Shown here piece by piece: positions 17,886-28,783 of a stretch of DNA of 34,939 bases. The translations under genes and the position numbers were made by a program. The DNA is from Bacillus zhangzhouensis. Its GTDB lineage: Bacteria; Bacillota; Bacilli; Bacillales; Bacillaceae. The notes under the pieces were generated by a model. That model searched no databases. It saw only the letters and a list, made by a program, of their open reading frames with translations, and was not told the origin of the DNA. The stretch lies in the NCBI RefSeq assembly GCF_000715205.1, contig NZ_JOTP01000029.1, positions 1 through 34,939 on the forward strand, in the 5' to 3' direction. How positions within the stretch are numbered: the first letter of the stretch is position 1; each line of letters starts with the position of its first letter.

Positions 17886-18768
17886 ATGTCGATTCATGGT
17901 CTCTTTTATATGGCATACCTACCCTTAAAACACCCTTCGTTTCGATTCCTCCGAGACCTTTTTCTCTTGTTAATGTATTTCGGAGCACATCCCACACGTT
18001 GATTCGATCTACAAATGGAGTGAAGCTGATCTTCGCAACAATATAGACGGGGTCGAGCGCATGGATGTTGACACGAGAAGGTGAGCTTGCAAAGTTCGCA
18101 CCTGCTTGGATCAATGATTCAAAATGAGATTGACATGCACCCGCAAAGATCACAAGTTGATCTAAATGCGGAATTTTCCTTCTTGCTTTTTGAACCGTTT
18201 CAACGAAATGACGAGAATGGCGATATGCACCGATATCATGTACCCCGCCTTTTTGCTTGGAATACGCATCATGTCCTGTGATGACCAAGATATCAGGTCG
18301 ATATTGATCGATTAAAGAGTCAATCATGCTTGGCATTTTCTTCTCATGGCAATGCACACCATACACAGGCACACCAATTCGTTCATATACGTCTAAGCAT
18401 TTCTTTAAGTACGAAGCATCTCCATCTAAATGAAGAACCTTTCCGGGCATGTGAAAATACTGCTCCTGATGCTGGTATTGCCCCGAAGTATAATATTCTT
18501 GTTTTTCACGCAGCAGCTGATAATCCTGTCTGAGTAAGTCGAGCGATTCGTTAATTTTCCGCTCGTCGTCCTTCTCTCTTGTCAGCTGCTCTTCTTTTTG
18601 AATCAAGACCAAGTCAGACATCTTTGCATCAGCAATCAGCCTCACTTCATTCCCATGCAAAATGGCGGTGGCTTCGTGCTGATCTGTCTCATCAATTCGT
18701 ATGATACGAAACATAATATCCATCTGATAGGATGCCCTCGTCACCATATCTCCTATTTGAAATTGCAT
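17884..18768 (-). CDS. yabG: sporulation-specific protease YabG
   Basis: Protein of 294 residues. In B. subtilis YabG is a mother-cell protease made under sigma-K that processes coat proteins such as SafA and SpoIVA before transglutaminase cross-linking. The N-terminus (MQFQIGDMVTRASYQMDIMF) is an SH3-like module, residues 55-95 look like a helical linker, and the catalytic half contains TGHDAYSKQKGG (His166) and FAGACQSHFES (Cys212); this His/Cys pair is plausibly catalytic, by inference. I use the ATG at 18766-18768, which follows GGAG by 8 bases; the extra 89 residues of the longer frame have no family counterpart and run through the promoter. Confidence 0.93.
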   Translation of the reverse strand: MQFQIGDMVTRASYQMDIMFRIIRIDETDQHEATAILHGNEVRLIADAKMSDLVLIQKEEQLTREKDDERKINESLDLLRQDYQLLREKQEYYTSGQYQHQEQYFHMPGKVLHLDGDASYLKKCLDVYERIGVPVYGVHCHEKKMPSMIDSLIDQYRPDILVITGHDAYSKQKGGVHDIGAYRHSRHFVETVQKARRKIPHLDQLVIFAGACQSHFESLIQAGANFASSPSRVNIHALDPVYIVAKISFTPFVDRINVWDVLRNTLTREKGLGGIETKGVLRVGMPYKRDHEST

Positions 18769-18852
18769 GCTTTTCACTCCACAATCAGGCTCAAATCCTG
18801 TTGGTATCGTCTTGCGTTGAACATGTTCGTCTTTCATATGTGCTGTTCTTTC

Positions 18853-18881
18853 TAGCCTATGCCCGAACGGATGAAGTGGTG
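18853..18881 (-). promoter_or_regulatory. sigma-K promoter of yabG
   Basis: On the minus strand CACC (18878-18881), 16 bases, CATAGGCTA (18853-18861), matching the sigma-K consensus mACm-16/17-CATAnnnTA. It sits just past the rsmA terminator. Confidence 0.75.
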
Positions 18882-18891
18882 AAAAACAAAA

Positions 18892-20333
<1,442 letters not shown>

Positions 20334-20379
20334 TTATTCCTCCGCTTGCAAAAACAATAAACATTTTTTGGTCAAAAAA

Positions 20380-20406
20380 CGAAACCTTTCATGCTGTTTT
20401 TGCGTC
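20380..20406 (+). promoter_or_regulatory. ECF sigma (X/M-type) promoter, antisense to yabE
   Basis: On the plus strand CGAAACCTTT (20380-20389) is followed 17 bases after the GAAAC by CGTC (20403-20406). This fits the B. subtilis sigma-X/sigma-M consensus (TGAAAC-16/17-CGTC). It points rightward into the 3' end of yabE, so the RNA would be antisense to yabE. B. subtilis has such an ECF-driven antisense RNA at yabE. Confidence 0.7.
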
Positions 20407-20431
20407 TAATTAATTAGAAAACAGTGCTTCT

Positions 20432-20460
20432 ATTATAACCAAAAAAACAGAGGGTGCGCA
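20432..20460 (-). promoter_or_regulatory. possible sigma-A promoter of rnmV-rsmA
   Basis: On the minus strand TATAAT (20432-20437) has no good -35; TGCGCA (20455-20460, spacing 17) or TTGCGC (18) lies in the loop of the yabE terminator. Plausible because the terminator otherwise isolates rnmV. Confidence 0.45.
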
Positions 20461-20471
20461 AAGCCCTCTGT
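20440..20471 (-). terminator. terminator of yabE
   Basis: On the minus strand ACAGAGGG pairs with CCCTCTGT around a 9-base loop and is followed by TTTTTTGG. No T-tract follows on the plus strand, so antisense transcription would pass. Confidence 0.85.
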
Positions 20472-20493
20472 TCATATAAATGATTTGATGTGT

Positions 20494-21696
20494 TTATTTG
20501 AGCACTCTAATTTTCACTCGTTTATTTCCCCATTGATAAGCTACCGACTTACTTGGGACGAACACATCAATTTTATTCCCTTTTATAGCAGATCCAGTGT
20601 CTGATGCAACGGCATATCCATAGCCTTCCACATACACTTTAGAGCCTAGCGGAATGACACTCGGATCAACTGCTATGACCTTTGCACCCGGATTTGCTTT
20701 TAAATTAAAACCTGTAGACGTTCTGCCCGTACATCCAGCACAGCTCGCTGTATAGGCTGTTGACGTCACGTAGAATTCTTTTCCTGACGATTCATTGCTT
20801 CTTGAAACTACAGGGGATGCTTTAGGTTCCTTTTTGGACACTTGGGTACCAATGGCCACTAAACGATCCTTGCTATCTTTTTCAGTTACTTCTTTGATTA
20901 ATTCTTTAGACACCACTTTGCCGTTTTCTTTCACAATGGCATAGTGCTTCTTCAATTTACCTTCTTCACCTTTTTTAAGTACCTTCTCTTTTCCTTTTTC
21001 AAGAGAACGATCCTTTTTATGTTTGGTATCAAAAGCAATTTTCTCTTCCACTACATCGGTGACTTTTTCCACCCGAGTGATCTGGATATCTGCGCTTTTT
21101 TTAGAAATGTTACTATGTAACGCAGGCTTGATCTTATCGTGCTTCTTGAGCCTTAGCTCTTGTTGCTTTAAAAAGTCAGCGACCGTAGTCGAAGTGGTCC
21201 ACACTTTTTTATCCTTTCCTCCATCCTTTAAGCTGACCTGAAAGGCCTGCTGAACCACAAGATTCATATCCTTTTTAATCTTGTCATTCTTTCCTGGAGT
21301 CACTTGATCGTGCTTCCCAATATCTATCTTTTCATTCTTCAATAATGCTCCAACCGTCTGATCTGTTGTCCATATCGTTTTCTCTTTCCCATCTAGGGTA
21401 AGATGAACCGGTATAGACGCATCATACACAATGTTCATATTGTCTTGAATCTTTGTATTTAGACTTGGAGAGATATGATCCTCCGCCCTGGTCCTTATCC
21501 CAAGGTCTGAAAGCAGCTGTGCTACTGTCTCTTCATGTGTACGAATTGTCTTCTCTTTACCATTGATTGAAATGGTAATAGACTGCTTAGTGAACTCATG
21601 CGCACCGTAAGCCGTCCCAGTTCCAGCTAAAAGTAAGCAAGCGACTAGTAATAAAACCTTGCCTTTTCCTAGCTTGACAGAAAACAGATTTTTCAT
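20494..21696 (-). CDS. yabE: cell wall-binding protein YabE (DUF348-G5-3D, Rpf/Sps-like)
   Basis: Exported protein of 400 residues. A membrane/signal segment (about 13-32) is followed by three DUF348 repeats (about 38-92, 93-150, 151-207), a Lys-rich G5 domain (about 208-290) and a C-terminal 3D domain (306-400) of the double-psi barrel type with conserved Asp residues (AVDPSVIPLG, ASDTGSAIKGNKIDVF). The organisation is that of stationary-phase survival (Sps) proteins, functional analogues of resuscitation-promoting factors; the 3D domain probably cleaves peptidoglycan. A perfect sigma-A promoter is upstream and an ECF promoter faces it. Start uncertain: the ATG used is 20 bases from AAGGAGG, while an in-frame ATC at 21706-21708 has ideal spacing. 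Confidence 0.88.
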   Translation of the reverse strand: MKNLFSVKLGKGKVLLLVACLLLAGTGTAYGAHEFTKQSITISINGKEKTIRTHEETVAQLLSDLGIRTRAEDHISPSLNTKIQDNMNIVYDASIPVHLTLDGKEKTIWTTDQTVGALLKNEKIDIGKHDQVTPGKNDKIKKDMNLVVQQAFQVSLKDGGKDKKVWTTSTTVADFLKQQELRLKKHDKIKPALHSNISKKSADIQITRVEKVTDVVEEKIAFDTKHKKDRSLEKGKEKVLKKGEEGKLKKHYAIVKENGKVVSKELIKEVTEKDSKDRLVAIGTQVSKKEPKASPVVSRSNESSGKEFYVTSTAYTASCAGCTGRTSTGFNLKANPGAKVIAVDPSVIPLGSKVYVEGYGYAVASDTGSAIKGNKIDVFVPSKSVAYQWGNKRVKIRVLK

Positions 21697-21735
21697 TTTT
21701 TGTACGATGAAAAACGCCTCCTTCTCCTCGGAGAG

Positions 21736-21764
21736 ATTATATAGAGTATCTCAAAACCTGTCAA
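21736..21764 (-). promoter_or_regulatory. yabE promoter (consensus sigma-A)
   Basis: A perfect sigma-A promoter on the minus strand: TTGACA (21759-21764), 17 bases, TATAAT (21736-21741). The region from here to the tatD stop at 21941 holds no gene I can support; it has only an 18-bp inverted repeat (TGACA-8-TGTCA, 21924-21941) and no clear terminator. Confidence 0.85.
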
Positions 21765-21940
21765 CCCTTCCACCCACTGTACAAAAATGCTCGATTGTAA
21801 ACCTATTATGGGAGATTTATGGCAGGAAGGGAAGAAAGACTTATCGACAACTTATCCTATGAGGAGCAGCAAACGTGTAGAACTTTTTCATTATGTTTCA
21901 CAAATGGACAAGCTTAAACAAGGATTGACATCATATACTG

Positions 21941-22708
21941 TCAGTTTATACGGAAAACTTTTTTCGCATTTTCTGTTGTCAATTCAGCAAGCTCTTCAAA
22001 GCTCATTTCTCGTAATTCAGCAATTTGCTCTACGATATATTTCACATAACTTGGCTCATTGCGCTTCCCTCTGAAAGGCGCTGGCGTTAAGTATGGGCAG
22101 TCTGTTTCAATCAAAAGTCGATCACTTGGTATGTCCTTTACAACTTCCTTCGGCTTTTTGGCATTTTTAAATGTCACAGGTCCACCGAATGAAATATAAA
22201 AGTTCATTTCCATACAGGCTTTTGCAATTTCGAGGCTTCCTGTAAAGCAGTGCATAATACCTCCAACATCTGCCGCTCCCTCTTCCTTTAAGATCGTCAC
22301 GACATCTTCCGTTGCGTCACGGTTATGAATGATGATTGGAAGATTCACTTCCTTCGCAAGAGCAATTTGACGTCTAAAGACTTCTTTTTGTACTTCTTTT
22401 GGCGACTTGTCCCAATAGTAATCCAGACCCATTTCTCCAATGGCAACGACCTTTTCATGTTGAGATAATTCTTTAATCCAAGCCAAATCCTCATCTGTCA
22501 TATCAATTGCATCGACAGGATGCCAGCCGATGGCTGCATAAATGAAATCATACTCTTCAATTAATTCCATCGCTCTCGTAATCGTCGGGCGGTCAAACCC
22601 CACCACCACAATGTTCTCTACCTTTTCACTTTTGGCTCGTTCGATCACCTGCTCTAAGTCCTCATTGTATTGTTCCGCATTTAAATGGGCATGTGTATCA
22701 AATAACAT
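21941..22708 (-). CDS. tatD: TatD-family metal-dependent DNase
   Basis: TIM-barrel metallohydrolase of 255 residues (YabD in B. subtilis). Relatives are 3'-5' exonucleases on single-stranded DNA and RNA with roles in repair. Metal ligands are visible: Asp4/His6/His8 in FDTHAHLN, the Glu of GEMGLDYYW, the His of IIHNRDA and the Asp of IETDCPYLTP. FRGKRNEP is the C-terminal signature. The ATG follows AAAGGAG by 9 bases. It lies downstream of metS across a strong hairpin, and no separate promoter is obvious, so partial read-through may supply it. Confidence 0.94.
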   Translation of the reverse strand: MLFDTHAHLNAEQYNEDLEQVIERAKSEKVENIVVVGFDRPTITRAMELIEEYDFIYAAIGWHPVDAIDMTDEDLAWIKELSQHEKVVAIGEMGLDYYWDKSPKEVQKEVFRRQIALAKEVNLPIIIHNRDATEDVVTILKEEGAADVGGIMHCFTGSLEIAKACMEMNFYISFGGPVTFKNAKKPKEVVKDIPSDRLLIETDCPYLTPAPFRGKRNEPSYVKYIVEQIAELREMSFEELAELTTENAKKVFRIN

Positions 22709-22735
22709 CGTTCATTGCTCCTTTCGACAATTCTC

Positions 22736-22783
22736 CTAAAAAACAAAAGGTGTTCGACGAAATGTTACACGTGGAACACCTTT
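22736..22783 (-). terminator. terminator of metS
   Basis: On the minus strand AAAGGTGTTC pairs with GAACACCTTT around an 18-base spacer and is followed by TGTTTTTT. The loop and inner arm contain the parS-like palindrome at 22763-22778. Confidence 0.8.
22763..22778. other. parS-like site (ParB/Spo0J binding)
   Basis: The plus strand reads TGTTACACGTGGAACA. It differs at one position from the Firmicute parS consensus TGTTNCACGTGAAACA and keeps the CACGTG core and both TGTT/AACA ends. B. subtilis is reported to have a parS site at metS near 4 degrees, which agrees with this location. Confidence 0.75.
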
Positions 22784-22789
22784 GTTGAT

Positions 22790-24883
<2,094 letters not shown>

Positions 24884-24912
24884 TCATTATGTTTTGCACT
24901 TGTGCTTTCTCT

Positions 24913-24940
24913 ATGATACCATCTTAGCCTTTAAGATCAA
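24913..24940 (-). promoter_or_regulatory. possible sigma-A promoter of metS
   Basis: On the minus strand TTGATC (24935-24940), 16 bases, TATCAT (24913-24918). It is the best match upstream of metS but imperfect. Confidence 0.45.
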
Positions 24941-24994
24941 GCATATATACATAGAAGAAGATGAAATGATCGAAAAAGATGAGTTTTTCGAAAA

Positions 24995-25033
24995 AACGAC
25001 AAACCGCTCGACATTTTGTCGAATATTGTCGTA
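24995..25033. promoter_or_regulatory. cluster of Spo0A (0A) boxes upstream of metS and abrB
   Basis: Within 39 bp: TGTCGAA (25017-25023, plus) and TGTCGTA (25027-25033, plus) spaced 10 bp; TGTCGAG (25007-25013, minus) and TGTCGTT (24995-25001, minus). One box is an exact 0A consensus and TCGACA-TTT-TGTCGA forms an inverted pair. It is about 65 bp upstream of the metS -35 and 290 bp upstream of the abrB start. From 25041 to 25200 I see AT-rich sequence with one small inverted repeat (TGACT-5-AGTCA near 25164) and no gene. Confidence 0.55.
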
Positions 25034-25207
25034 TGAAATATACTTTCAGATTTACAATTGGCTAATTTAGGGCAAAAGTCTCGTCAATCTGTTCTCATTA
25101 TTTATCATATTTTTCTAGATAAAGTCCACAAAATCCTTACACACCAATAGTTTCAAGGTCTTTTGACTTTAAGAGTCATATTTTACAAACAATAGTAAAC
25201 AAAATGA

Positions 25208-25236
25208 TTGACGATTTATGGAAACCTTGTTATGCT
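25208..25236 (+). promoter_or_regulatory. abrB sigma-A promoter
   Basis: On the plus strand TTGACG (25208-25213), 17 bases, TATGCT (25231-25236). The expected transcription start, near 25243, is just upstream of the two 0A boxes, as in B. subtilis abrB. Confidence 0.7.
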
Positions 25237-25252
25237 AGGAATGTAAGGAATT

Positions 25253-25269
25253 TGTCGAATAATGACGAA
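25253..25269 (+). promoter_or_regulatory. tandem 0A boxes (Spo0A operator of abrB)
   Basis: TGTCGAA (25253-25259) and TGACGAA (25263-25269), 10 bp apart, just downstream of the abrB start site. This is the known operator through which Spo0A-P shuts off abrB. Confidence 0.85.
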
Positions 25270-25315
25270 GATAATATTATATTAAGAATAAGAACTCTTT
25301 GGGAGGAGAATGAAG

Positions 25316-25600
25316 ATGAAATCTACAGGTATTGTACGTAAAGTTGACGAATTAGGACGCGTGGTGATTCCAATCGAACTTCGCCGTACACTAGGAATCG
25401 CTGAAAAAGACGCTTTGGAAATTTATGTTGATGATGAAAAAATTATCCTAAAAAAATATAAACCAAACATGACTTGCCAAGTAACAGGTGAAGTATCAGA
25501 CGATAACCTTAAACTTGCTAATGGTAAATTAGTTCTTAGCCGTGAAGGTGCAGAGCAAATCATTAACGAAATCCAAAACCAACTTCAATCACAAAAATAA
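25316..25600 (+). CDS. abrB: transition-state regulator AbrB
   Basis: Global regulator of 94 residues that represses sporulation, biofilm and antibiotic genes during growth. The N-terminal swapped-hairpin DNA-binding domain (MKSTGIVRKVDELGRVVIPI, then RRTLGIAEKDALEIY) has Arg8, Arg15, Arg23 and Arg24 in place; Cys54 and the C-terminal multimerisation part follow. GGAGG is 9 bases from the ATG at 25316 but only 3 from an in-frame ATG at 25310, so I use the inner one, which matches the customary numbering. It is the only plus-strand gene in the window and is divergent from metS. Spo0A boxes cover its promoter. Confidence 0.96.
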   Translation: MKSTGIVRKVDELGRVVIPIELRRTLGIAEKDALEIYVDDEKIILKKYKPNMTCQVTGEVSDDNLKLANGKLVLSREGAEQIINEIQNQLQSQK

Positions 25601-25610
25601 GTATCATATA

Positions 25611-25645
25611 AAAAGGTTCTTGCACCGTTTGCAAGAACCTTTCTT
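25611..25645. terminator. bidirectional terminator between abrB and rsmI
   Basis: AGGTTCTTGC and GCAAGAACCT pair perfectly around a 7-base loop. T-rich sequence follows on the plus strand (TTCTTTATT) and TTTTATA on the minus strand, so one hairpin can end both convergent units. Confidence 0.85.
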
Positions 25646-26526
25646 TATTGTTCAATATGATAGGCATCGTATATCGTGCGCTTTGGCACACCCCGTTCAA
25701 CTGCTGTACGTTTAATGGCTTCCTTCGACGTCAATCCTTCCTCTATGTAATGGATCACGTGTTCTTTTTCAGATAAGGACTTCCACCAGGCTTCTTCATT
25801 CAGCTCTTCTTCATCCTGATCATTTCCTTGTACCACAAGACAGAATTCGCCGCGAATTTGTTGTTCCGTAGCCCATGTCAGCACGTACTCTAAATCTCCA
25901 CGAATAAACTCTTCGAATTTTTTTGTCAGTTCTCGCGTAATTGCAATGTTCCGGTTCCCCCACACTTCCTTCATCACGGTCAGCGTTTCTTTTAACCGAT
26001 GGGGCGCCTCATACAAAATAATCGTTTCTTGGCGTTTCTTCAATGCTTCCAGCTGTTTTTTCTTTTCCTTTTTTTGACGATCAAGAAAACCGTAAAAGAA
26101 AAATGGCTGTGGCGCGATCCCTGACGCAATTAGCGCCGTTAGTGCCGCGTTTGCACCAGGTAGCGGAATGACATAGCCTCCGATGCTAGTAAAGTCTCGA
26201 ACCACTTCAGCTCCTGGATCAGAGATAGTCGGCAAACCAGCATCGCTCACTAGTGCGATATTTTTTCCTTCTTTTAGCCATTCGATCAACTTGTAACCAC
26301 TGCTATCTTTGTTATGCTCATGATAACTCGTTAACGGGGTATCAATTTCATATACATGACAAAGCTTTTTCGTTTGTCTCGTATCTTCTGCGGCAATATA
26401 GTCTACATCTTTTAATGTTTGTATCGCTCGGAACGTCATATCTTCTAAGTTTCCAATTGGGGTTGGTACGAGATAAAGAATCCCCATTTCGGATTGACCA
26501 TCAAAGCTTTTCTGTGTCTTTTTCAT
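25645..26526 (-). CDS. rsmI: 16S rRNA 2'-O-ribose C1402 methyltransferase RsmI
   Basis: Enzyme of 293 residues of the tetrapyrrole-methylase fold that 2'-O-methylates C1402 in the 16S decoding centre, in partnership with RsmH. The motifs [30 protein letters not shown] and [13 protein letters not shown] are intact, as is the SAM-loop stretch [17 protein letters not shown] use the ATG at 26524-26526, which follows AAGGAGG by 6 bases; the 57 extra residues of the longer frame read through yazA and have no family match. The start overlaps the yazA 3' end by 26 bases. It is the last gene of the tmk-rsmI run. Confidence 0.94.
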   Translation of the reverse strand: MKKTQKSFDGQSEMGILYLVPTPIGNLEDMTFRAIQTLKDVDYIAAEDTRQTKKLCHVYEIDTPLTSYHEHNKDSSGYKLIEWLKEGKNIALVSDAGLPTISDPGAEVVRDFTSIGGYVIPLPGANAALTALIASGIAPQPFFFYGFLDRQKKEKKKQLEALKKRQETIILYEAPHRLKETLTVMKEVWGNRNIAITRELTKKFEEFIRGDLEYVLTWATEQQIRGEFCLVVQGNDQDEEELNEEAWWKSLSEKEHVIHYIEEGLTSKEAIKRTAVERGVPKRTIYDAYHIEQ

Positions 26527-26800
26527 GTGCCGCCTCCTTTTCCATTCGCATTTCTTGTATATAAATGTCTTTCTTTTGACGTGTCCAAGTTTTAAAACGA
26601 TATTCTTGCTGCATGGCTTCTCTTTTGGTTGAAAAACATTCATGGTAATACAGCTCAACCGGCCGCCTCGCTCTTGTATATTTTGCTCCCTTACCACTAT
26701 TGTGGGTATTCAGCCTTTTTTGTAAGTCGTTTGTATATCCAGCATACAAACTGCCATCTGCACATTTCAATACATAAAAGTAATGCTTATGCTTCTCCAT
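26501..26800 (-). CDS. yazA: GIY-YIG domain protein YazA
   Basis: Protein of 99 residues consisting of a single GIY-YIG nuclease-type domain of the UPF0213 (YhbQ) group: [20 protein letters not shown], with the catalytic-type Arg in RLNTHN and the Glu of [11 protein letters not shown]. Some relatives bind or cut DNA, but no clear role is set for YazA. I use the ATG at 26798-26800, giving the family N-terminus; its Shine-Dalgarno is weak (AGGA) and lies inside trmN6, which overlaps by 14 bases, so translation is probably coupled. Confidence 0.88.
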   Translation of the reverse strand: MEKHKHYFYVLKCADGSLYAGYTNDLQKRLNTHNSGKGAKYTRARRPVELYYHECFSTKREAMQQEYRFKTWTRQKKDIYIQEMRMEKEAAHEKDTEKL

Positions 26801-27530
26801 ATAGTATCGTCCTGATTTCTTCTGTATACTCTTGGTCTTCCCCATAAACAAAGAGGGGTGGCAAGATTTTTAAATCTGGCTTTCCATCTTTCATGCCTTC
26901 TACTAAGATTGTATTGGCTTCTTTCCCCTGTTTCGGATAAACAAATTGAATTCGCTTTGGCTCTACACGGTATTTCTTCATCATTTCAACAATCTCAAGC
27001 AAACGTCCTGGGCGGTGAACCATTGCCAGCTTGCCCCCTTGCTTCAGCAAAGTGGAAGAAACACGAATGACATCTTCTAATGTACAATGAATTTCATGCC
27101 GTGCAATTGCTAAATATTCATTTTCATTGATTTCATCCTTAGAGGGTGTCTTAAAATACGGCGGATTACATGTGATCACATCTACTTTGTGGTTACCATA
27201 GCGTTTTGGCATGTCATTCAAATCACCATGTATCAATTCAATCTGATGCTCTAATTGATTATGCTCTACACTTCTCTTTGCCATATCATACAGGCGTTCT
27301 TGAATTTCAACACCTGTAATAGAGGCCTTAGACCGAGTCGAAAGCAGCAATGGTACGATACCATTTCCCGTACAAAGATCAATGATCTCCCCTTTTTGGA
27401 TCGGCACATACGCAAATTTTGCTAATAAAACCGCATCCAATGAAAAGGCGAACACGGTTTTACTTTGAATGATTTTCATATCTTCAGCCAGCAAGTAGTC
27501 TAAACGTTCATCTTCTCTTAATGAAACCAT
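26787..27530 (-). CDS. trmN6: tRNA (adenine-37-N6) methyltransferase TrmN6 (YabB)
   Basis: Rossmann-fold SAM methyltransferase of 247 residues. The SAM motif is [13 protein letters not shown] (51-63) and the N6-adenine catalytic motif NPPY is at 122-125. The family (YabB/YfiC) is assigned to m6A37 in tRNA-Val, and that specificity is inferred here by homology. The ATG follows AAAGGA by 6 bases. It stands after a hairpin terminator that follows yabA, and its 3' end overlaps yazA. Confidence 0.88.
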   Translation of the reverse strand: MVSLREDERLDYLLAEDMKIIQSKTVFAFSLDAVLLAKFAYVPIQKGEIIDLCTGNGIVPLLLSTRSKASITGVEIQERLYDMAKRSVEHNQLEHQIELIHGDLNDMPKRYGNHKVDVITCNPPYFKTPSKDEINENEYLAIARHEIHCTLEDVIRVSSTLLKQGGKLAMVHRPGRLLEIVEMMKKYRVEPKRIQFVYPKQGKEANTILVEGMKDGKPDLKILPPLFVYGEDQEYTEEIRTILYGEA

Positions 27531-27552
27531 GATGTATCCTTTCTTTTCCTGT

Positions 27553-27585
27553 GAAAAAGGCTCCCGATTCAGCGGAAGCCTTTTC
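27553..27585 (-). terminator. terminator-like hairpin between yabA and trmN6
   Basis: On the minus strand AAAAGGCTTCC pairs with GGGAGCCTTTTT around an 8-base loop, with the T-run inside the 3' arm. Only about 20 bases separate it from trmN6, leaving no room for a promoter downstream of it. Confidence 0.7.
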
Positions 27586-27939
27586 TCATTTTTTATTTAA
27601 AAATGACAGACAGAACAAACAGTCTCCCTCTTTACGAATGCTCCCATAATGTACATTACAAATATGGAAACCTTCCTGATATAACCGAGCAAGGTTATCA
27701 TGACCTTCTCCTATATCAGAATGACTTGGCTTCTGGGCAGAATCATTCTCCGCCTCAGACGATTTGTCTCGATCGGACTGATCCAGACGTTCACGCAAGT
27801 GCTGATTCTCCATCTGAAGCTGATGATTTTCTTCAATCACTTCACCGATATGATTTTTCAAATCACCTAGCTGTCGATAAAGAGAACCGATTTGTTCTTC
27901 TAAATTGATCACTGTATCAAATAGTTCCTTTTTATCCAA
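27586..27939 (-). CDS. yabA: replication initiation control protein YabA
   Basis: Protein of 117 residues that binds DnaA and the sliding clamp DnaN and restrains re-initiation at oriC. The N-terminal half (1-60) is a coiled coil rich in Leu, Glu and Gln; the C-terminal half carries the zinc-binding residues HICNVHYG and CLFC. The linker (about 60-82) is polar and variable. The start is TTG, about 7 bases after GAGGTG. It lies between ricT and trmN6, inside the operon with tmk and holB, which links it to other replication functions. Confidence 0.93.
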   Translation of the reverse strand: MDKKELFDTVINLEEQIGSLYRQLGDLKNHIGEVIEENHQLQMENQHLRERLDQSDRDKSSEAENDSAQKPSHSDIGEGHDNLARLYQEGFHICNVHYGSIRKEGDCLFCLSFLNKK

Positions 27940-27953
27940 GGTGGCACACCTCG

Positions 27954-28781
27954 TTACTCAGTTGTTTGTGCAGATACAACGCCTTCTTGTAATAATTCTT
28001 CCCAAGTATATTCTACCACTTTTTCTTGCCCGGTTAATTCAACTTGCAAAATTCGTTCTAAAATATTGAGCCCTACTACCTTTGCAGAGCCATTAGACGT
28101 CTGAATCGTTTCACCGATATCCGGTAATTGTTCTTTCGCTGTTTCATACTCATCATTCTCATATTTCAAGCAGCACATCAAACGGCCGCAAAGCCCTGAA
28201 ATTTTCGTAGGGTTTAATGACAGGTTTTGATCTTTTGCCATTTTTATGGACACCGGTTCAAAATCTCCTAGAAATGTCGAACAGCAAAGCATTCTTCCAC
28301 AAGGACCTATGCCGCCCAGCATTTTTGCCTCGTCTCTTACACCGATTTGGCGAAGTTCAATTCTCGTCTTGAAGATCGATGCAAGATCCTTCACCAGCTC
28401 ACGGAAATCTACTCTGCCGTCCGCTGTGAAATAGAAGATGACCTTGTTTCGGTCAAATGTAAATTCAACATCGACTAGCTTCATTTCCAGGCCGTGTTCA
28501 CTAACCTTCTGAAGACATGTATCAAAGGCTGCTATCGCTGCTTCTTTGTTTTCCTCAACGATGAGCCGGTCTCGTTCGTCTGCTACACGAATCACCTTAC
28601 GTAGAGGGAGAACCACATCGTGTTCATCTACCTTTTTATTGGCGATGACCACTTGTCCGTACTCAACCCCTCTGACCGTTTCTACAATGACACAACTATC
28701 ATTTTCTATATGAAATCCATTAGGATCGAAATAATAGATTTTGCCCGCTTTTTTAAAGCGAACACCAATTACGTTGTACAA
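27954..28781 (-). CDS. ricT: RicT (YaaT), PSP1-domain RNA processing factor
   Basis: Protein of 275 residues with a PSP1 C-terminal domain (about 60-145). Two Cys clusters follow: Cys161/166/167 in [10 protein letters not shown] and Cys198/203/204 in [11 protein letters not shown]. In B. subtilis RicT with RicA and RicF carries [4Fe-4S] clusters and directs RNase Y to mature operon mRNAs; it affects sporulation, competence and biofilm. The cluster ligands are intact. The start is TTG, spaced 6 bases from GGAGG; this Shine-Dalgarno lies in the last codons of holB, two bases upstream of the gene junction. Confidence 0.94.
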   Translation of the reverse strand: MYNVIGVRFKKAGKIYYFDPNGFHIENDSCVIVETVRGVEYGQVVIANKKVDEHDVVLPLRKVIRVADERDRLIVEENKEAAIAAFDTCLQKVSEHGLEMKLVDVEFTFDRNKVIFYFTADGRVDFRELVKDLASIFKTRIELRQIGVRDEAKMLGGIGPCGRMLCCSTFLGDFEPVSIKMAKDQNLSLNPTKISGLCGRLMCCLKYENDEYETAKEQLPDIGETIQTSNGSAKVVGLNILERILQVELTGQEKVVEYTWEELLQEGVVSAQTTE

Positions 28782-28783
28782 GC

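Noticed and set aside
17772..18002. Plus-strand open frame over the yabG terminator and 3' end
   Set aside because: It reads through a terminator hairpin and antisense to yabG, with no Shine-Dalgarno or recognisable product.
21924..21941. TGACA-8-TGTCA repeat at the tatD stop as a terminator
   Set aside because: Short AT-rich stem with no T-tract on the minus strand.
21787..22074. Plus-strand open frame of 95 codons in the yabE-tatD gap and tatD 3' end
   Set aside because: It has no clear Shine-Dalgarno, runs mostly antisense through tatD, and its product resembles no family I know.
22723..22729. Exact 0A box (TGTCGAA, minus strand) at the tatD Shine-Dalgarno
   Set aside because: A single 7-mer is expected by chance in 35 kb, it overlaps the ribosome binding region and no partner box is nearby.
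25157..25185. Inverted repeat TGACT-5-AGTCA upstream of abrB as a terminator or extra promoter
   Set aside because: The stem is only 5 bp and AT-rich; the nearby TTGACT has no -10 at a proper distance.
26527..26697. 57-codon N-terminal extension of rsmI
   Set aside because: It lies inside yazA in another frame; the inner ATG has AAGGAGG at 6 bases and the family N-terminus.
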